Shown: positions 1 through 10,665, numbered from the stretch's first letter. The stretch: 64,000 nt of DNA from Acetobacteraceae bacterium (GCA_031291725.1 JARLIM010000021.1:62001-126000), one strand, 5' to 3'. The notes: generated by a model not told the origin, from the sequence alone. Made by a program: numbers and translations.

Positions 1-50
1 ATGGCGAGGGCGGGATTCTGGCGATGCTGCACGCCAGCATCCATCGGCGC

Positions 51-123
51 TGCGCGCCGCAATGACGGGTGGGGGGGATGGGGTGTACAATCCGTCATTG
101 CGCGCGCAGCGCAGCAATGACGG
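51..123. repeat. Palindromic intergenic repeat, CCGTCATTGC family (copy 1)
   Basis: The sequence has an arm at 51-68, its near inverse at 92-108 (one-base bulge) and a third arm at 114-123. CCGTCATTGC at 92-101 is the exact reverse complement of GCAATGACGG at 114-123, so 92-123 folds as a 10-bp stem with a 12-nt loop. It lies just downstream of the ratA stop. Related elements are at 29191-29248 and 55129-55227. It looks like a dispersed REP-type element that may end transcription. Bases 1-50 show no gene, only a short CTGGCG/CGCCAG hairpin. Confidence 0.7.
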
Positions 124-132
124 GGTCCAATC

Positions 133-588
133 TCAGGCTATCGGCGGCGTCGTCCTGGCGGGGCCGTAGATCTCGCGGGCGCGTTTGATGAAGGCGTTGA
201 CCATCATCCGCACCGCCTCGGTGAACACCGTGCCAATGGCCATTTGCAGAATCCGCGAGCGGAATTCGAAATCGACAAAGAATTCCACCTTGCACCCTTT
301 CGGGTCCGGTCGGAAAATCCACTGATTTTTCAGATATTTAAACGGGCCATTCTCATAGCGCACGATGATCTTGCCCGGCTTGTCCATCTCCACCCGGCTG
401 GTGAAGCTCTCGCGGAACGGGCCGAAGCCGATGGTCAGATCCACCACCTGCTGCGTCTGGCTGCGGGAGCGCACACGCGCCCCCACACACCAGGGCAGGA
501 ATTGCGGATATTTCGCGCAATCGGCCACCAGATCGAACAGCTGTTCCGGCTGATACGGGATCAGCTTTGTCTCGGCGTGGGTCGGCAT
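133..588 (-). CDS. ratA: RatA/Coq10-type START-domain protein (ubiquinone-binding)
   Basis: This is a 151-residue protein of the polyketide cyclase/START family (Coq10, RatA), thought to bind ubiquinone-like lipids and help respiratory electron transfer. Opening residues MPTHAETKLIPYQPEQLFDL and the YPQFLPWC segment are typical of the family. The frame stays open another 22 codons upstream, but that part would lie inside lipA. The ATG at 588 sits four bases after the lipA stop and gives the normal family length. It is the last gene of the pdh-lpd-lipA operon, and lipA-ratA adjacency is common in alphaproteobacteria. The toxin activity described for E. coli RatA should not be assumed. Confidence 0.85.
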   Translation of the reverse strand: MPTHAETKLIPYQPEQLFDLVADCAKYPQFLPWCVGARVRSRSQTQQVVDLTIGFGPFRESFTSRVEMDKPGKIIVRYENGPFKYLKNQWIFRPDPKGCKVEFFVDFEFRSRILQMAIGTVFTEAVRMMVNAFIKRAREIYGPARTTPPIA

Positions 589-592
589 CGTC

Positions 593-1555
593 TCAGGCGG
601 AGGCGCGTTCGAGGAGAGCGGCGCGGGCGGCCTTGAGCTGCGCGAAATCGGCATCCGCGTGATAGGAGGAGCGCGTCAACGGCGTGGCCGACACCAACAG
701 GAACCCCTTGGCGCGCGCCATCGCCGCATAGTCTTCAAACGCCTCAGGCGTGATGAAATCCGCCACCGCCGCGTGCTTGACCGTCGGCTGCAAATACTGG
801 CCGATGGTGATGAAATCGACATCGGCCACGCGCAGATCGTCCATCACCTGCAAAATCTCCTGCCGCGTCTCGCCAAGGCCCACCATCAGGCCGGATTTGG
901 TGAAAATCGACGGGTCCACTTCCTTCACCCGCTGCAACAGCCGCAACGATTGGAAATAGCGGGCACCAGGGCGAATGCTGGGATACAGGCGCGGGACGGT
1001 TTCCAGATTGTGATTGAACACATCCGGCCGCGCCTCGGCCACCACTTCGATACAGCCGGGCTTGCGCAGGAAATCCGGCGTGAGAACCTCAATCGTCGTC
1101 TCGGGCGCGGCGGCGCGCGTGGCGGCGATGACGGAGGCGAAATGCGCCGCCCCACCATCGGCCAGATCGTCACGATCCACCGAGGTGATCACCACATGAC
1201 GCAAGCCCATCTTGGCCACCGCATCGGCCACGCGGGCGGGTTCAGAGGCGTCGAGCGCGTCGGGCATGCCGGTGCGCACATTGCAGAACGAGCAGGCGCG
1301 GGTGCAGGTGTCGCCCATGATCATCATCGTGGCGTGACGCTGCGACCAGCATTCGCCGATATTCGGGCAACCCGCTTCCTCGCAGACGGTGACGAGTCCG
1401 TTGTCACGCATCAGCTTATGCGTCTCGTGATAGATCGGGCTGGTGGGCGCCTTGACCCTGATCCAGGCGGGCTTGCGCTGGATCGGATTGTCCGGCCGAT
1501 GCGCCTTCTCAGGATGGCGCACGTCGCGCTTGCTGTGATCGATCTCGATGCGCAT
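593..1555 (-). CDS. lipA: Lipoyl synthase LipA
   Basis: Radical-SAM enzyme that inserts two sulfurs into protein-bound octanoyl groups, making the lipoyl cofactor needed by the pyruvate dehydrogenase encoded just upstream. It is 320 residues, the usual length. The auxiliary-cluster cysteines are C58, C63 and C69 ([12 protein letters not shown]). The radical-SAM triad is C84, C88 and C91 (CTRACSFC). It lies downstream of lpd across a double-hairpin repeat and four bases before ratA. A link between PDH genes and lipoate synthesis makes functional sense. Confidence 0.97.
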   Translation of the reverse strand: MRIEIDHSKRDVRHPEKAHRPDNPIQRKPAWIRVKAPTSPIYHETHKLMRDNGLVTVCEEAGCPNIGECWSQRHATMMIMGDTCTRACSFCNVRTGMPDALDASEPARVADAVAKMGLRHVVITSVDRDDLADGGAAHFASVIAATRAAAPETTIEVLTPDFLRKPGCIEVVAEARPDVFNHNLETVPRLYPSIRPGARYFQSLRLLQRVKEVDPSIFTKSGLMVGLGETRQEILQVMDDLRVADVDFITIGQYLQPTVKHAAVADFITPEAFEDYAAMARAKGFLLVSATPLTRSSYHADADFAQLKAARAALLERASA

Positions 1556-1577
1556 GGACGGTGTCCCGTTCGGTATT

Positions 1578-1658
1578 CGTAGGGTGGGATGGCGCAGGCC
1601 ATCCCACCACAGGGGCGCCGCGCGATTGGTGGGATGGCCAGCGCCATCCCACCCTACG
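1578..1658. repeat. Twin-hairpin REP-like inverted repeat (GGTGGGATGGC)
   Basis: The outer arms CGTAGGGTGGGATGGC (1578-1593) and its exact reverse complement (1643-1658) form a perfect 16-bp inverted repeat. Inside, 1584-1609 and 1628-1653 are each hairpins with an 11-bp stem (GGTGGGATGGC/GCCATCCCACC) and a 4-nt loop. It fills the lpd-lipA spacer, so it may attenuate transcription or stabilise the upstream mRNA. The head-to-head layout resembles bacterial interspersed mosaic (REP-pair) elements. A weaker GGTGGGA/TCCCACC hairpin lies at 21375-21400. Confidence 0.8.
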
Positions 1659-1663
1659 GAATG

Positions 1664-3061
1664 TTAGAAATGGATCGCGCGGCCGTAGGCGTCAAGCACC
1701 GCCTCGTGCATCGCTTCCGAGATGGTCGGATGCGGGAAGACAGTGTGCATCAGCTCCTGCTCCGTCGTCTCCAACGTGCGTGCCACCACATAGCCCTGGA
1801 TCATCTCGGTCACTTCGGCGCCGATCATATGCGCGCCGAGAAGTTCGCCGGTCTTGGCGTCGAAGACCGTCTTGATCATGCCCTCGGACTCGCCCATCGC
1901 AATCGCCTTGCCATTGCCGATGAACGGGAAGCGACCGACGCGGACCTCGTGGCCGAGTTCCTTCGCCTTGGCCTCGCTGAGGCCGACCGAGGCCACCTGC
2001 GGATGGCAATAGGTGCAGCCCGGAATGTTCATCGGCTCCAGCGGATGCGGATGCAGGCCGGCGATGGCCTCCACCACGATCACGCCTTCATGGCTGGCCT
2101 TATGCGCCAGCCAGGGCGGGCCGGCCAGATCGCCGATGGCGTAGACGCCCGGCTCTCCGGTGCGGCCGAACTGGTCGATCACCACATGGGTGCGATCCAC
2201 CACCACCTTGGTGCCCTCAAGCCCGATATTCTCCACATTGCCGACAATGCCGACGGCCGAGATGATGCGATCGACGGTGATTTCGCTGGTCTTGCCGCCC
2301 TGCTCAATCGTGGCCGTGATGGAGTTCGCACCCTTCTTGACGCTTTTGACGGCGGCACTGGTGAGAATCTTCAGCCCCTGCTTCTCGAACGCCTTCTTGG
2401 CGAAGGCCGAGATTTCGGCATCTTCCACCGGCAGCACGCGGTCCATCACCTCAACGACGGTCACGTCCACGCCGAGCGCGTTGTAGAAGCTGGCGAATTC
2501 GATGCCGATGGCGCCCGAGCCGATGACGAGCATGGATTTCGGCGTCTCGGTCGGCACCAAGGCCTCGCGATAGCCCCAGATCAGCTTGCCATCGATCTCC
2601 AGCCCCGGCAGCTGACGCGCGCGGGCACCGGTGGCGAGGATGATGTGCTTGGAGGCCAGCGTGGCCACGTCCTTGCCGTCTTTCGTCACCGACAGCTTGC
2701 CGGCACCGGCGAGCTTGCCGAAGCCGTCGAACACCGCGACCTTGTTCTTCTTCAGCAGATGCGCCACGCCCGACGAGAGCTGCTTGGCAATGCCGCGCGA
2801 GCGCTTCACCACGGCGTCGAGATCGAAGCGGATATTGTCCGCCGCCAGCCCGTAATCCTTCAGATGATGCAGCGTGTGGTAGATTTCGCCTGACCGCAGC
2901 AGCGCCTTGGTGGGAATGCAGCCCCAGTTGAGGCAGATGCCGCCCAGATGCTGGCTTTCCACCAGTGCGGTCTTCAGGCCCAATTGGGCCGCGCGGATGG
3001 CGGCGACGTAACCGCCAGGACCGCCACCGACGACAACGACGTCGAAATTCTGATCAGCCAT
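1664..3061 (-). CDS. lpdA: Dihydrolipoyl dehydrogenase (E3)
   Basis: Flavoprotein that reoxidises dihydrolipoamide with NAD+, the E3 step of pyruvate dehydrogenase. It is 465 residues. An N-terminal FAD-binding GGGPGGYVAA is followed by the redox disulfide GGICLNWGCIPTKA (C43, C48). The C-terminal dimer domain carries the HPHPTISEAMHEA catalytic His/Glu motif. A strong AGGAG site precedes the ATG. It lies 15 bases downstream of pdhC in the same operon. It could also serve 2-oxoglutarate dehydrogenase, but its place after E2 favours PDH. Confidence 0.97.
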   Translation of the reverse strand: MADQNFDVVVVGGGPGGYVAAIRAAQLGLKTALVESQHLGGICLNWGCIPTKALLRSGEIYHTLHHLKDYGLAADNIRFDLDAVVKRSRGIAKQLSSGVAHLLKKNKVAVFDGFGKLAGAGKLSVTKDGKDVATLASKHIILATGARARQLPGLEIDGKLIWGYREALVPTETPKSMLVIGSGAIGIEFASFYNALGVDVTVVEVMDRVLPVEDAEISAFAKKAFEKQGLKILTSAAVKSVKKGANSITATIEQGGKTSEITVDRIISAVGIVGNVENIGLEGTKVVVDRTHVVIDQFGRTGEPGVYAIGDLAGPPWLAHKASHEGVIVVEAIAGLHPHPLEPMNIPGCTYCHPQVASVGLSEAKAKELGHEVRVGRFPFIGNGKAIAMGESEGMIKTVFDAKTGELLGAHMIGAEVTEMIQGYVVARTLETTEQELMHTVFPHPTISEAMHEAVLDAYGRAIHF

Positions 3062-3076
3062 TGGAATTCTCCTCCC

Positions 3077-4372
3077 TCACAGCATCAAGCTGATCGGGTC
3101 TTCGACGATCTTCTTGAACTCAGCCATCCACTCGGCCCCGAGCGCCCCATCGACCACGCGGTGATCGACGGACAGCGTGCAGGTCATCACCGTGGCAATG
3201 GCCAGCTCGCCATTCTTGACCACCGCGCGCTGCTGACCGGCGGCCACCGCCAGAATGCCGGCCTGCGGCGGGTTGACGATGGCAGCGAAGCTGGTCACGC
3301 CGAACATGCCCATGTTGGAGATCGAGAAGCCGCCGCCCTGGAATTCCTCGGGCTTGAGCTTGCCGGCCTTGGCACGGTTGGCCAAATCCTTCATCTCGTT
3401 GGAAATCTGCGACAGGCCCTTGCTGTCGGCATTGCGGATGATCGGGGTGATCAGACCGTCCGGGATCGAGACGGCCACCGAGATGTCCACATTGTCGTAA
3501 TAGATCGTGGCATCTTCGGTGAAGGTGGCGTTCACCTTCGGCACCCGCCTGAGGGCCACACCGGCGGCCTTGATGATCAGGTCGTTCACCGACAGCTTGA
3601 ACGCACCCGCGCCATCCTTGGGCGAGCGGCCATTGAGATCGGCGCGCAGCTTGAGCAGCGCGTCGAGTTCGATGTCCATCGAGACATAGAAATGCGGCAC
3701 GGTTGCCTTGGATTCCGACAGGCGGCGGGCAATCACCTTGCGCATGGTGGAATTCGGCACGGAGGTGTGCGGCGCGGTGATCGCCGGAGCGGTGGCCTTC
3801 GGCGCAGGGGCCGGAGCGGCCACAGGCGCAGGGGCAACTGCCACGGGCGCAGCCGCAGGAGCCGGAGCGGCGGCGACGCCACCCTTGGCGGCGGCTTCGA
3901 CGTCAGACTTCACAATGCGGCCATTCGGGCCGGTGCCCTTGATCGCCGACAGGCTGATCCCGGCCTGCTGTGCCATCCGCTTGGCCAAGGGCGAGGCGAA
4001 GATGCGCTCGCCCGCAGCCGCCGGAGCCACCGCCGCCGGAGCGGCAACGGCAGCGGCAGGCGCCGCAGCAGCCGGGGCCGATGCTGCCGGAGCAGCCGCT
4101 GGGGCCGCAGCGGCAGACGGCACGGCTTCACCGGCTTCCACCAGCACCGCAATCGGGGCGTTCACCGCCACGTTGGCCGTGCCATCGGCCACCAGGATCT
4201 TGCCCAGAATGCCCTCATCGACAGCTTCGACTTCCATCGTCGCCTTGTCGGTCTCGATCTCGGCGATGATGTCACCAGCCTTGATGGTGTCGCCTTCTTT
4301 CTTCAGCCAGCGCGCCAGCGTGCCCTCGGTCATCGTGGGCGACAGCGCCGGCATCAGGATGTTCGTTGCCAT
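3077..4372 (-). CDS. pdhC: Pyruvate dehydrogenase E2, dihydrolipoamide acetyltransferase
   Basis: Core of the pyruvate dehydrogenase complex, transferring acetyl groups to CoA. It is 431 residues with one lipoyl domain (about 1-80; lipoylated K43 in [11 protein letters not shown]). An Ala/Pro-rich linker follows, then a subunit-binding domain ([15 protein letters not shown]) and a second Ala/Pro linker. The catalytic domain ends with the active-site motif DHRVVDG near the C-terminus. The frame is open further upstream into pdhB, but [12 protein letters not shown] at 4372 with an AGGGAG site is the family start. It lies between pdhB and lpd. Confidence 0.97.
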   Translation of the reverse strand: MATNILMPALSPTMTEGTLARWLKKEGDTIKAGDIIAEIETDKATMEVEAVDEGILGKILVADGTANVAVNAPIAVLVEAGEAVPSAAAAPAAAPAASAPAAAAPAAAVAAPAAVAPAAAGERIFASPLAKRMAQQAGISLSAIKGTGPNGRIVKSDVEAAAKGGVAAAPAPAAAPVAVAPAPVAAPAPAPKATAPAITAPHTSVPNSTMRKVIARRLSESKATVPHFYVSMDIELDALLKLRADLNGRSPKDGAGAFKLSVNDLIIKAAGVALRRVPKVNATFTEDATIYYDNVDISVAVSIPDGLITPIIRNADSKGLSQISNEMKDLANRAKAGKLKPEEFQGGGFSISNMGMFGVTSFAAIVNPPQAGILAVAAGQQRAVVKNGELAIATVMTCTLSVDHRVVDGALGAEWMAEFKKIVEDPISLML

Positions 4373-4395
4373 TGGTTTGTTCTCCCTGCCCGATC

Positions 4396-5730
4396 TCAGA
4401 CCAGCTTCTTGACGGCGTCGACAACCCAATCGGGCTGCGGCAGCGCCAGCTTTTCGAGATTGGCAGCGTAAGGCATCGGAATGTCGAGGCCGCAGACGCG
4501 GGTCGGGGGAGCATCGAGCCAGTCGAAGCAATGCTCGACGATCTGCATGTTGATTTCCGCCCCGATACCAGCCGTGGGCCAGCCCTCTTCGACGGTGACG
4601 ATGCGATTGGTCTTCTTGACCGAATTGACAATCGTCTCGGTGTCGAGCGGGCGGATCGAGCGGAGGTTGATCACCTCGGCCGAAATGCCCTGTGCTGCCA
4701 GCGTCTCGGCCGCCTTCAGCGCCACGCCCACCATGATCGAGAAGGCGACGATGGTGACATCGGTGCCCGCGCGTTCGATTTTCGCCTTGCCGATCGGCAG
4801 GATGAAATCCTCATCCGTCGGGCAATCGAAGGTCTGCCCATAGAGAATTTCATTCTCCAGGAAGATCACCGGGTTCGGATCGCGGATGGCAGCGCGCATC
4901 AGGCCCTTCGCATCGGCGGACGACCACGGGGCCACCACTTTCAGGCCGGGGCAATGCGCATACCACGAGGCGTAGCACTGGCTGTGCTGGGCGCCGACGC
5001 GGGAGGCGGCACCGTTGGCGCCACGGAAGACAATCGGGCAACCCATCTGGCCACCGGACATATAGAGCGTCTTGGCGGCCGAGTTGATGATCTGATCGAT
5101 CGCCTGCATGGCGAAGTTGAACGTCATGAACTCCACAATCGGCTTCAGCCCGTTCATCGCCGCACCGACGGCCATGCCGGTGAAGCCATGTTCGGTGATC
5201 GGCATATCGATCACGCGGCGGTCACCGAATTCGTCGAGCATGCCCTGGCTGATCTTGTAGGCGCCCTGATAGGCACCGACTTCCTCGCCGATCAGGAACA
5301 CATCCGGGTCGCGGCGCATTTCCAGCGTCATCGCGTCGCGCAAGGCTTCACGCACGGTGATCGGCGCGGTCGGGCCCCAATCCTTTTCCGGGATTGCGGC
5401 CACCGGCAGCAGCACCGGGGTGGAGAGTGTCGGCTCAACGACAGCGGCAGCCGGTGCTGCGACAGGGGCCGGGGCCGCCACAGCGCCACCTTCGCCCGCG
5501 AGTTCGGCAATCGGCGTATTCACCGCCACGCCCTCGGCACCTTCAGCAACGAGGATCTTGCCCAGGATGCCCTCATCGACGGCTTCGACTTCCATCGTCG
5601 CCTTGTCGGTCTCGATCTCGGCGATCACGTCGCCCGCCTTGATCTCGTCGCCCTCTTTCTTCAGCCAACGCGCCAGCTTGCCTTCCGTCATGGTCGGGCT
5701 CAGCGCCGGCATCAAAATCTGCACACCCAT
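4396..5730 (-). CDS. pdhB: Pyruvate dehydrogenase E1 beta with N-terminal lipoyl domain
   Basis: Beta subunit of the thiamine-diphosphate E1 component. It is 444 residues, about 120 longer than a plain E1 beta, because residues 1-80 form a lipoyl domain (K43 in [11 protein letters not shown]) nearly identical to that of the neighbouring E2. An Ala/Pro linker joins it to the transketolase-like domain starting near [11 protein letters not shown], with [12 protein letters not shown] and the C-terminal transketolase fold. Such a lipoylated E1 beta is a known alphaproteobacterial trait. It starts three bases after the pdhA stop. Near-identical lipoyl domains in adjacent genes suggest duplication or gene conversion. 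Confidence 0.97.
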   Translation of the reverse strand: MGVQILMPALSPTMTEGKLARWLKKEGDEIKAGDVIAEIETDKATMEVEAVDEGILGKILVAEGAEGVAVNTPIAELAGEGGAVAAPAPVAAPAAAVVEPTLSTPVLLPVAAIPEKDWGPTAPITVREALRDAMTLEMRRDPDVFLIGEEVGAYQGAYKISQGMLDEFGDRRVIDMPITEHGFTGMAVGAAMNGLKPIVEFMTFNFAMQAIDQIINSAAKTLYMSGGQMGCPIVFRGANGAASRVGAQHSQCYASWYAHCPGLKVVAPWSSADAKGLMRAAIRDPNPVIFLENEILYGQTFDCPTDEDFILPIGKAKIERAGTDVTIVAFSIMVGVALKAAETLAAQGISAEVINLRSIRPLDTETIVNSVKKTNRIVTVEEGWPTAGIGAEINMQIVEHCFDWLDAPPTRVCGLDIPMPYAANLEKLALPQPDWVVDAVKKLV

Positions 5731-5733
5731 AGC

Positions 5734-6750
5734 TCAGCCCTCCACCAGAATATCAGTCCAGAGCTGCGACACGTCGGGCTCGGGGCTGGTCTGGGCAAAA
5801 TCGGCGGCGTCGGTGACGATCGCCTTCACTTCATCATCGATGGCCTTGAAGCCCGCCGCATCCACGCCCATCGCTTCCAGCTTGTGGCGCACGCTCTCGA
5901 TGGCGTCGTGCTCGGTGCGCATCTTCTGCACCTCTTCGCGTGTGCGATACTTCGCAGGGTCCGACATCGAATGGCCGCGATAGCGATAGGTCTGCACTTC
6001 GAGCAGATACGGGCCTTCGCCGGCGCGACAGGCGGCAACCGCCACTTCGGCCGCCGCATGCACCGCTTCGAGATCCATGCCATCCACCTTGGCCGATTTG
6101 ATGCCCCAGGGCGCACCGTTCATCGACAGATCATGGCTGGCCGAGATGCGGTCAATCGCCGTGCCCATGCCATACTTGTTGTTCTCGATGACGAAGATGC
6201 AGGGCAGCTTGAACAGGGCGGCGAGGTTGAAGCTCTCATAGACCTGGCCCTGGTTCGAGGCGCCGTCGCCGAAATAGGCAACCGCCACGCGGTCGTTGCG
6301 GCGATACCAGTTCGAGAACGCCAGACCCGCCCCCAGCGAGACCTGGGCGCCGACGATGCCGTGGCCGCCGAAGAAGTTCTTCTCGCGGCTGAACATGTGC
6401 ATCGAGCCGCCCTTGCCGCGCGAATAGCCACCCTCGCGACCGGTCAACTCGGCCATCACGCCGCGCGCCTCCATGCCGCAGGCCAGCATGTGGCCGTGAT
6501 CGCGATAGGAGGTGATGATTTCGTCGCCTTCGCCAAGCGTCATCTGAATGCCGACGACGACGGCTTCCTGGCCGATATAGAGATGGCAGAAGCCACCGAT
6601 GAGGCCCATGCCATAGAGTTGGCCGGCCTTTTCCTCAAAGCGGCGGATGAGCAGCATGTCGCGATAGCCTGCGAGCAGCTCTTCCTTCGTCAGGGCCTGG
6701 TTGGACGCTGCGCGTCCTTTGCCCTTTTTGCGGGTTTCCGATAGCGCCAT
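5734..6750 (-). CDS. pdhA: Pyruvate dehydrogenase E1 alpha
   Basis: Alpha subunit of pyruvate dehydrogenase, which decarboxylates pyruvate on thiamine diphosphate. It is 338 residues. The ThDP/Mg motif is GDGASNQGQVYESFN ending in NN, and the YRYRGHSMSDPAKYRTREE phosphorylation-loop equivalent is present. The start is placed at 6750 because GGGAGGAG lies at ideal spacing before it; an upstream in-frame ATG at 6768 overlaps that site. It is the first gene of the pdhA-pdhB-pdhC-lpd-lipA-ratA operon, with a 17-bp palindrome about 93 bases upstream. Confidence 0.97.
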   Translation of the reverse strand: MALSETRKKGKGRAASNQALTKEELLAGYRDMLLIRRFEEKAGQLYGMGLIGGFCHLYIGQEAVVVGIQMTLGEGDEIITSYRDHGHMLACGMEARGVMAELTGREGGYSRGKGGSMHMFSREKNFFGGHGIVGAQVSLGAGLAFSNWYRRNDRVAVAYFGDGASNQGQVYESFNLAALFKLPCIFVIENNKYGMGTAIDRISASHDLSMNGAPWGIKSAKVDGMDLEAVHAAAEVAVAACRAGEGPYLLEVQTYRYRGHSMSDPAKYRTREEVQKMRTEHDAIESVRHKLEAMGVDAAGFKAIDDEVKAIVTDAADFAQTSPEPDVSQLWTDILVEG

Positions 6751-7219
6751 TGCGACAACTCCTCCCATTGGGTTCGTCTTCGGCTTCGGTTGCTACTAGC
6801 ATGAAATTCAGGTTGCAAGCACTCTGAACGCAGAAAATCGTTTTATTGCAACGCAATAAGAGTGGTTAACTTAAAATCGGTTAAGCCTTTGATCCAAGCG
6901 GCTTCTCGCGCCGTTGCGCGTGTCCGATTTCTTGATCTGCGTGCGCGACGAAAGATTCGTGCGAGATGAACCAAATCGTGCATCGGAGATTTCGCGTGAT
7001 ATCGTGCGCAGTCGTCAAGCGGGTTGATAATTTTCGGTTGGTTTTTTTGGAGAAAATCGGCGGTTGGGCGCAGATTTCGGCCCGGCTATAGCAATTTGTG
7101 AGGCCCGTAACACGGAACTTATCGATCTCATCGCCGAGGAGAGGTTTGCGGCGCAAGATGTGGGATGCGACGATGCCGGGCGGGTGCCACAGCAGGGTTC
7201 CCGATACGGAGTCCGCTCG
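6751..7219. other. 469-bp divergent intergenic region between pdhA and the MFS gene
   Basis: This is the only gap over 300 bp. It is clearly more AT-rich than its surroundings, especially 6790-7080, and holds no convincing ORF or structured RNA. It contains TTGCAA at 6813-6818 and 6846-6851, a palindrome at 6843-6859, two GGTTAA stretches and a T-run near 7041. Promoters for both divergent genes must lie here, but I could not place -35/-10 pairs with confidence. Confidence 0.6.
6843..6859. promoter_or_regulatory. Candidate operator upstream of pdhA
   Basis: TTATTGCAACGCAATAA is a perfect inverted repeat with 7-bp arms around AAC, in an AT-rich stretch about 93 bases before the pdhA start. 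A second TTGCAA half-site lies at 6813-6818. The shape fits a dimeric repressor or activator of the pdh operon. The binding protein is unknown, and no regulator gene is adjacent. Confidence 0.45.
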
Positions 7220-8437
7220 ATGTCGCTTCCCACCTCGTTCCAGCGTCTGGCTTGGTCCAATCTGGCCGCCCAAAGTGCAGAGCAGATGTCGCTCGCCGCC
7301 GCCCCTATTCTGGCGGTGCTCACGTTGGGGGCAGGCGCTGCCGAGACCGGGATTTTGACGGCAGCGCAAAGCCTGCCCTTCCTGCTGCTATCGTTGCCGG
7401 CCGGCGTGCTGGCGGATCGGATGCGGCGCAAGCAATTGATGGTGATGGCCGAACTGCTGCGCGCCGCCGCCCTGCTGACCTTGCCGGTATTGCTCTGGCT
7501 GGGCGTGCTCAGCCTGCCGATGCTGGCGTTGATCGGCGCCCTGACCGCCACCGGCACCGTGGTCTTCAGCGTCGCAGCCCCAGCCCTGGTGCCCACATTG
7601 GTGCCGCGTGAATTGCTGGCCGCCGCCAACACCCGCCTCGAACTCGCCCGCAGCCTGGCGTTCGCGGTCGGGCCGAGTGCGGCGGGCGTGCTGGTGGTGG
7701 CCATTGGCGGCGGGGCGGCGTTTGTGATCGCAGCCCTGCTGTCCTTGGCCGCCGTCTGGCTCATCGCCGCCATCCGCGAAGACGTCCGCGCCCCCGGCGC
7801 CTCCCGCCATGTGGTGGCCGAGTTGATCGAGGGCATGGCGTTTGTCCGCACGCAGCCCTTGTTGATGACCATCATGGCCACCGCCGCCGTCTGGAGCGTG
7901 TCGTATTTCGTGCTGCAATCGATCTACGTGCTCTATGCCGTCCAGCGCCTGGGTCTGGATGCGGGGGCGGTGGGGCTCACCCTGGGGGCGTATGGCGCGG
8001 GCATGCTGGTCGCCGCCCTCGCCTCGCCGCTGATCCTGCCGCGCATGCCGATTGGCCGATTTATCGTCTGCGGCCCGGTCGGCTCGGTGATCGGGGTGGC
8101 GACGATCCTGTCCAGCCGCTTTGTGCCGGGCATCTTCATGCCGCTGCTCGGCTTCTTCCTGTTCGGCATCGGGCCGCTGATGTGGAGCATCGGCCAGACC
8201 ACCTTGCGTCAGGCGCTCACCCCCACCGCCCTGCTCGGCCGGGTCTCGGCGCTGTTCATGGTGGTCAGCTTCGGTGCACGTCCGATCGGGGCGGCGATTG
8301 GCGGGCTGATCGGCACCAAAATTGGGCTGGATGCGGCGATGCTGGTGGCGGGGTTGGGCTTCATCGCGCAGGCGGCGATTGTGCTGTTCTCGCCGATGCC
8401 TGCATTGCGCGCCTTGCCACGCCACAATCTGGACTGA
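7220..8437 (+). CDS. MFS transporter, EntS/MFS_3-like exporter
   Basis: A 405-residue inner-membrane protein with about 12 hydrophobic segments. The cytoplasmic loop between TM2 and TM3 carries the MFS signature as LADRMRRKQLM. Overall pattern is closest to drug/enterobactin-type exporters; the substrate is unknown. The ATG at 7220 (MSLPTSFQRL) follows GGAG at good spacing; a longer frame reaches 7064 but only with a TTG start and a non-membrane leader. It is transcribed away from pdhA and ends directly against the ftsB-like gene, with no terminator between them. Confidence 0.85.
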   Translation: MSLPTSFQRLAWSNLAAQSAEQMSLAAAPILAVLTLGAGAAETGILTAAQSLPFLLLSLPAGVLADRMRRKQLMVMAELLRAAALLTLPVLLWLGVLSLPMLALIGALTATGTVVFSVAAPALVPTLVPRELLAAANTRLELARSLAFAVGPSAAGVLVVAIGGGAAFVIAALLSLAAVWLIAAIREDVRAPGASRHVVAELIEGMAFVRTQPLLMTIMATAAVWSVSYFVLQSIYVLYAVQRLGLDAGAVGLTLGAYGAGMLVAALASPLILPRMPIGRFIVCGPVGSVIGVATILSSRFVPGIFMPLLGFFLFGIGPLMWSIGQTTLRQALTPTALLGRVSALFMVVSFGARPIGAAIGGLIGTKIGLDAAMLVAGLGFIAQAAIVLFSPMPALRALPRHNLD

Positions 8438-8767
8438 TCAGAACAGCCGCTTGCCCGGCGGGTAGAGCATGATGATGTCGGTGGAGTTGGACAGATTCAG
8501 CCGATCCCGCACCCGCTCATCCAGCGCATCGCCATCGAGATTTTCGGTGCGCAGTGCGTCCACCCGGCGTTGCCAGACGGATTGCTCCTGCTGTGCGGCA
8601 TCCAGATCCTGGCGTGCAATATCCATCCCGACCTGACGCGATTTCTGCGCCTCAAGTCCGCGCTCACCCTGAAACGAGCCCCAGATGAAATAGGCAGCCA
8701 GCGCCATGAACACGACCGGCATCACTGCCTCGCGCACACGCCGTTTGATGCCACGCCAAATATCCAT
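8438..8767 (-). CDS. ftsB: FtsB/DivIC-type septum formation initiator
   Basis: Small bitopic divisome protein, 109 residues. It has a basic cytoplasmic N-terminus, one TM segment (about 16-35, VMPVVFMALAAYFIWG), a coiled coil (ARQDLDAAQQEQSVWQRRVD) and the conserved periplasmic tail DALDERVRDRLNLS. The frame is open to 8848, but 8767 has a purine-rich GGGGG site and gives the family length. FtsB next to eno and pdhA is a common alphaproteobacterial order. It presumably bridges FtsL/FtsQ-like partners at midcell. Confidence 0.85.
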   Translation of the reverse strand: MDIWRGIKRRVREAVMPVVFMALAAYFIWGSFQGERGLEAQKSRQVGMDIARQDLDAAQQEQSVWQRRVDALRTENLDGDALDERVRDRLNLSNSTDIIMLYPPGKRLF

Positions 8768-8912
8768 CAAGCCCCCGAATCGGCCCTTCGCAAGATGACA
8801 TATGCGCAAGGCCTTGTGAATCACAGATTCTTGCCCGGATTCAGCCATGAATCAGGTGCGAACTCCGATCAACGCCGAAGTGGTTTCGGCGATTCATCGA
8901 AAGAGTCCCCAA

Positions 8913-9185
8913 ATGTCCGCACGCTCCCTGGTCCTGGCCGCCTGCGCCGCACTGGCGATGCTGACCGCCACAGCGCCCAAGGCGATGGCGCAATATTATC
9001 CTCAAGACGACTGGCGCGCCCGCCATTGGGAGCACGAGATGCGCGAACGGGCGCGGTGGGAGGCCGAGGCGCGCGAACGGGCGTGGCGGGAGCGCGAATG
9101 GCGCGAACGCCAGCCGGTTTATGTGCCGGTGCCGTTGCCAGTGCCGTTGCCGATGCCGCAGCCTTATTATCAGCCGGGTTGGTAG
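8913..9185 (+). CDS. Small secreted Arg/Glu/Trp-rich, Pro-tailed protein
   Basis: A 90-residue protein of unknown function. A signal peptide (about 1-28, ending near PKAMA-QYY) is followed by a highly charged segment in which arginine, glutamate and tryptophan recur (for example RERARWEAEARERAW). The tail is a short proline-valine repeat ending in YYQPGW. GAAAGAG precedes the ATG at 8913; an earlier ATG at 8847 would hide the signal peptide. It is divergent from ftsB and convergent with eno. Export to the periplasm or cell surface is inferred; no domain is recognised. Confidence 0.6.
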   Translation: MSARSLVLAACAALAMLTATAPKAMAQYYPQDDWRARHWEHEMRERARWEAEARERAWREREWRERQPVYVPVPLPVPLPMPQPYYQPGW

Positions 9186-9200
9186 TCAGATTCAGCTAAG

Positions 9201-9232
9201 GGGGTGGGAGTGCAACACCGCACTCCCACCCC
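9201..9232. terminator. Bidirectional hairpin between convergent genes
   Basis: GGGGTGGGAGTGC (9201-9213) pairs perfectly with GCACTCCCACCCC (9220-9232) across a 6-nt loop, a 13-bp GC-rich stem. It sits between the stops at 9185 and 9238 of two convergent genes. There is no clear U-run on either side, so it may stop transcription only partly or protect 3' ends. Confidence 0.65.
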
Positions 9233-9237
9233 GCGCA

Positions 9238-10530
<1,293 letters not shown>

Positions 10531-10665
10531 TTACGCATGCGATGCGCGCGGGTTAGCACCGGATGGGCAAGCGCGCCAGAGCAGGCGGCCTTGGATCGCG
10601 ATAACATTGCGGTGGGCGGCGGTATGCGTGGCCGGAGAGACAATCACGCATCGCACCCCGTGAGA

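Noticed and set aside
4366-6744. A 792-codon plus-strand frame across pdhA and pdhB
   Set aside because: Antisense to strongly conserved pyruvate dehydrogenase genes; low-complexity composition.
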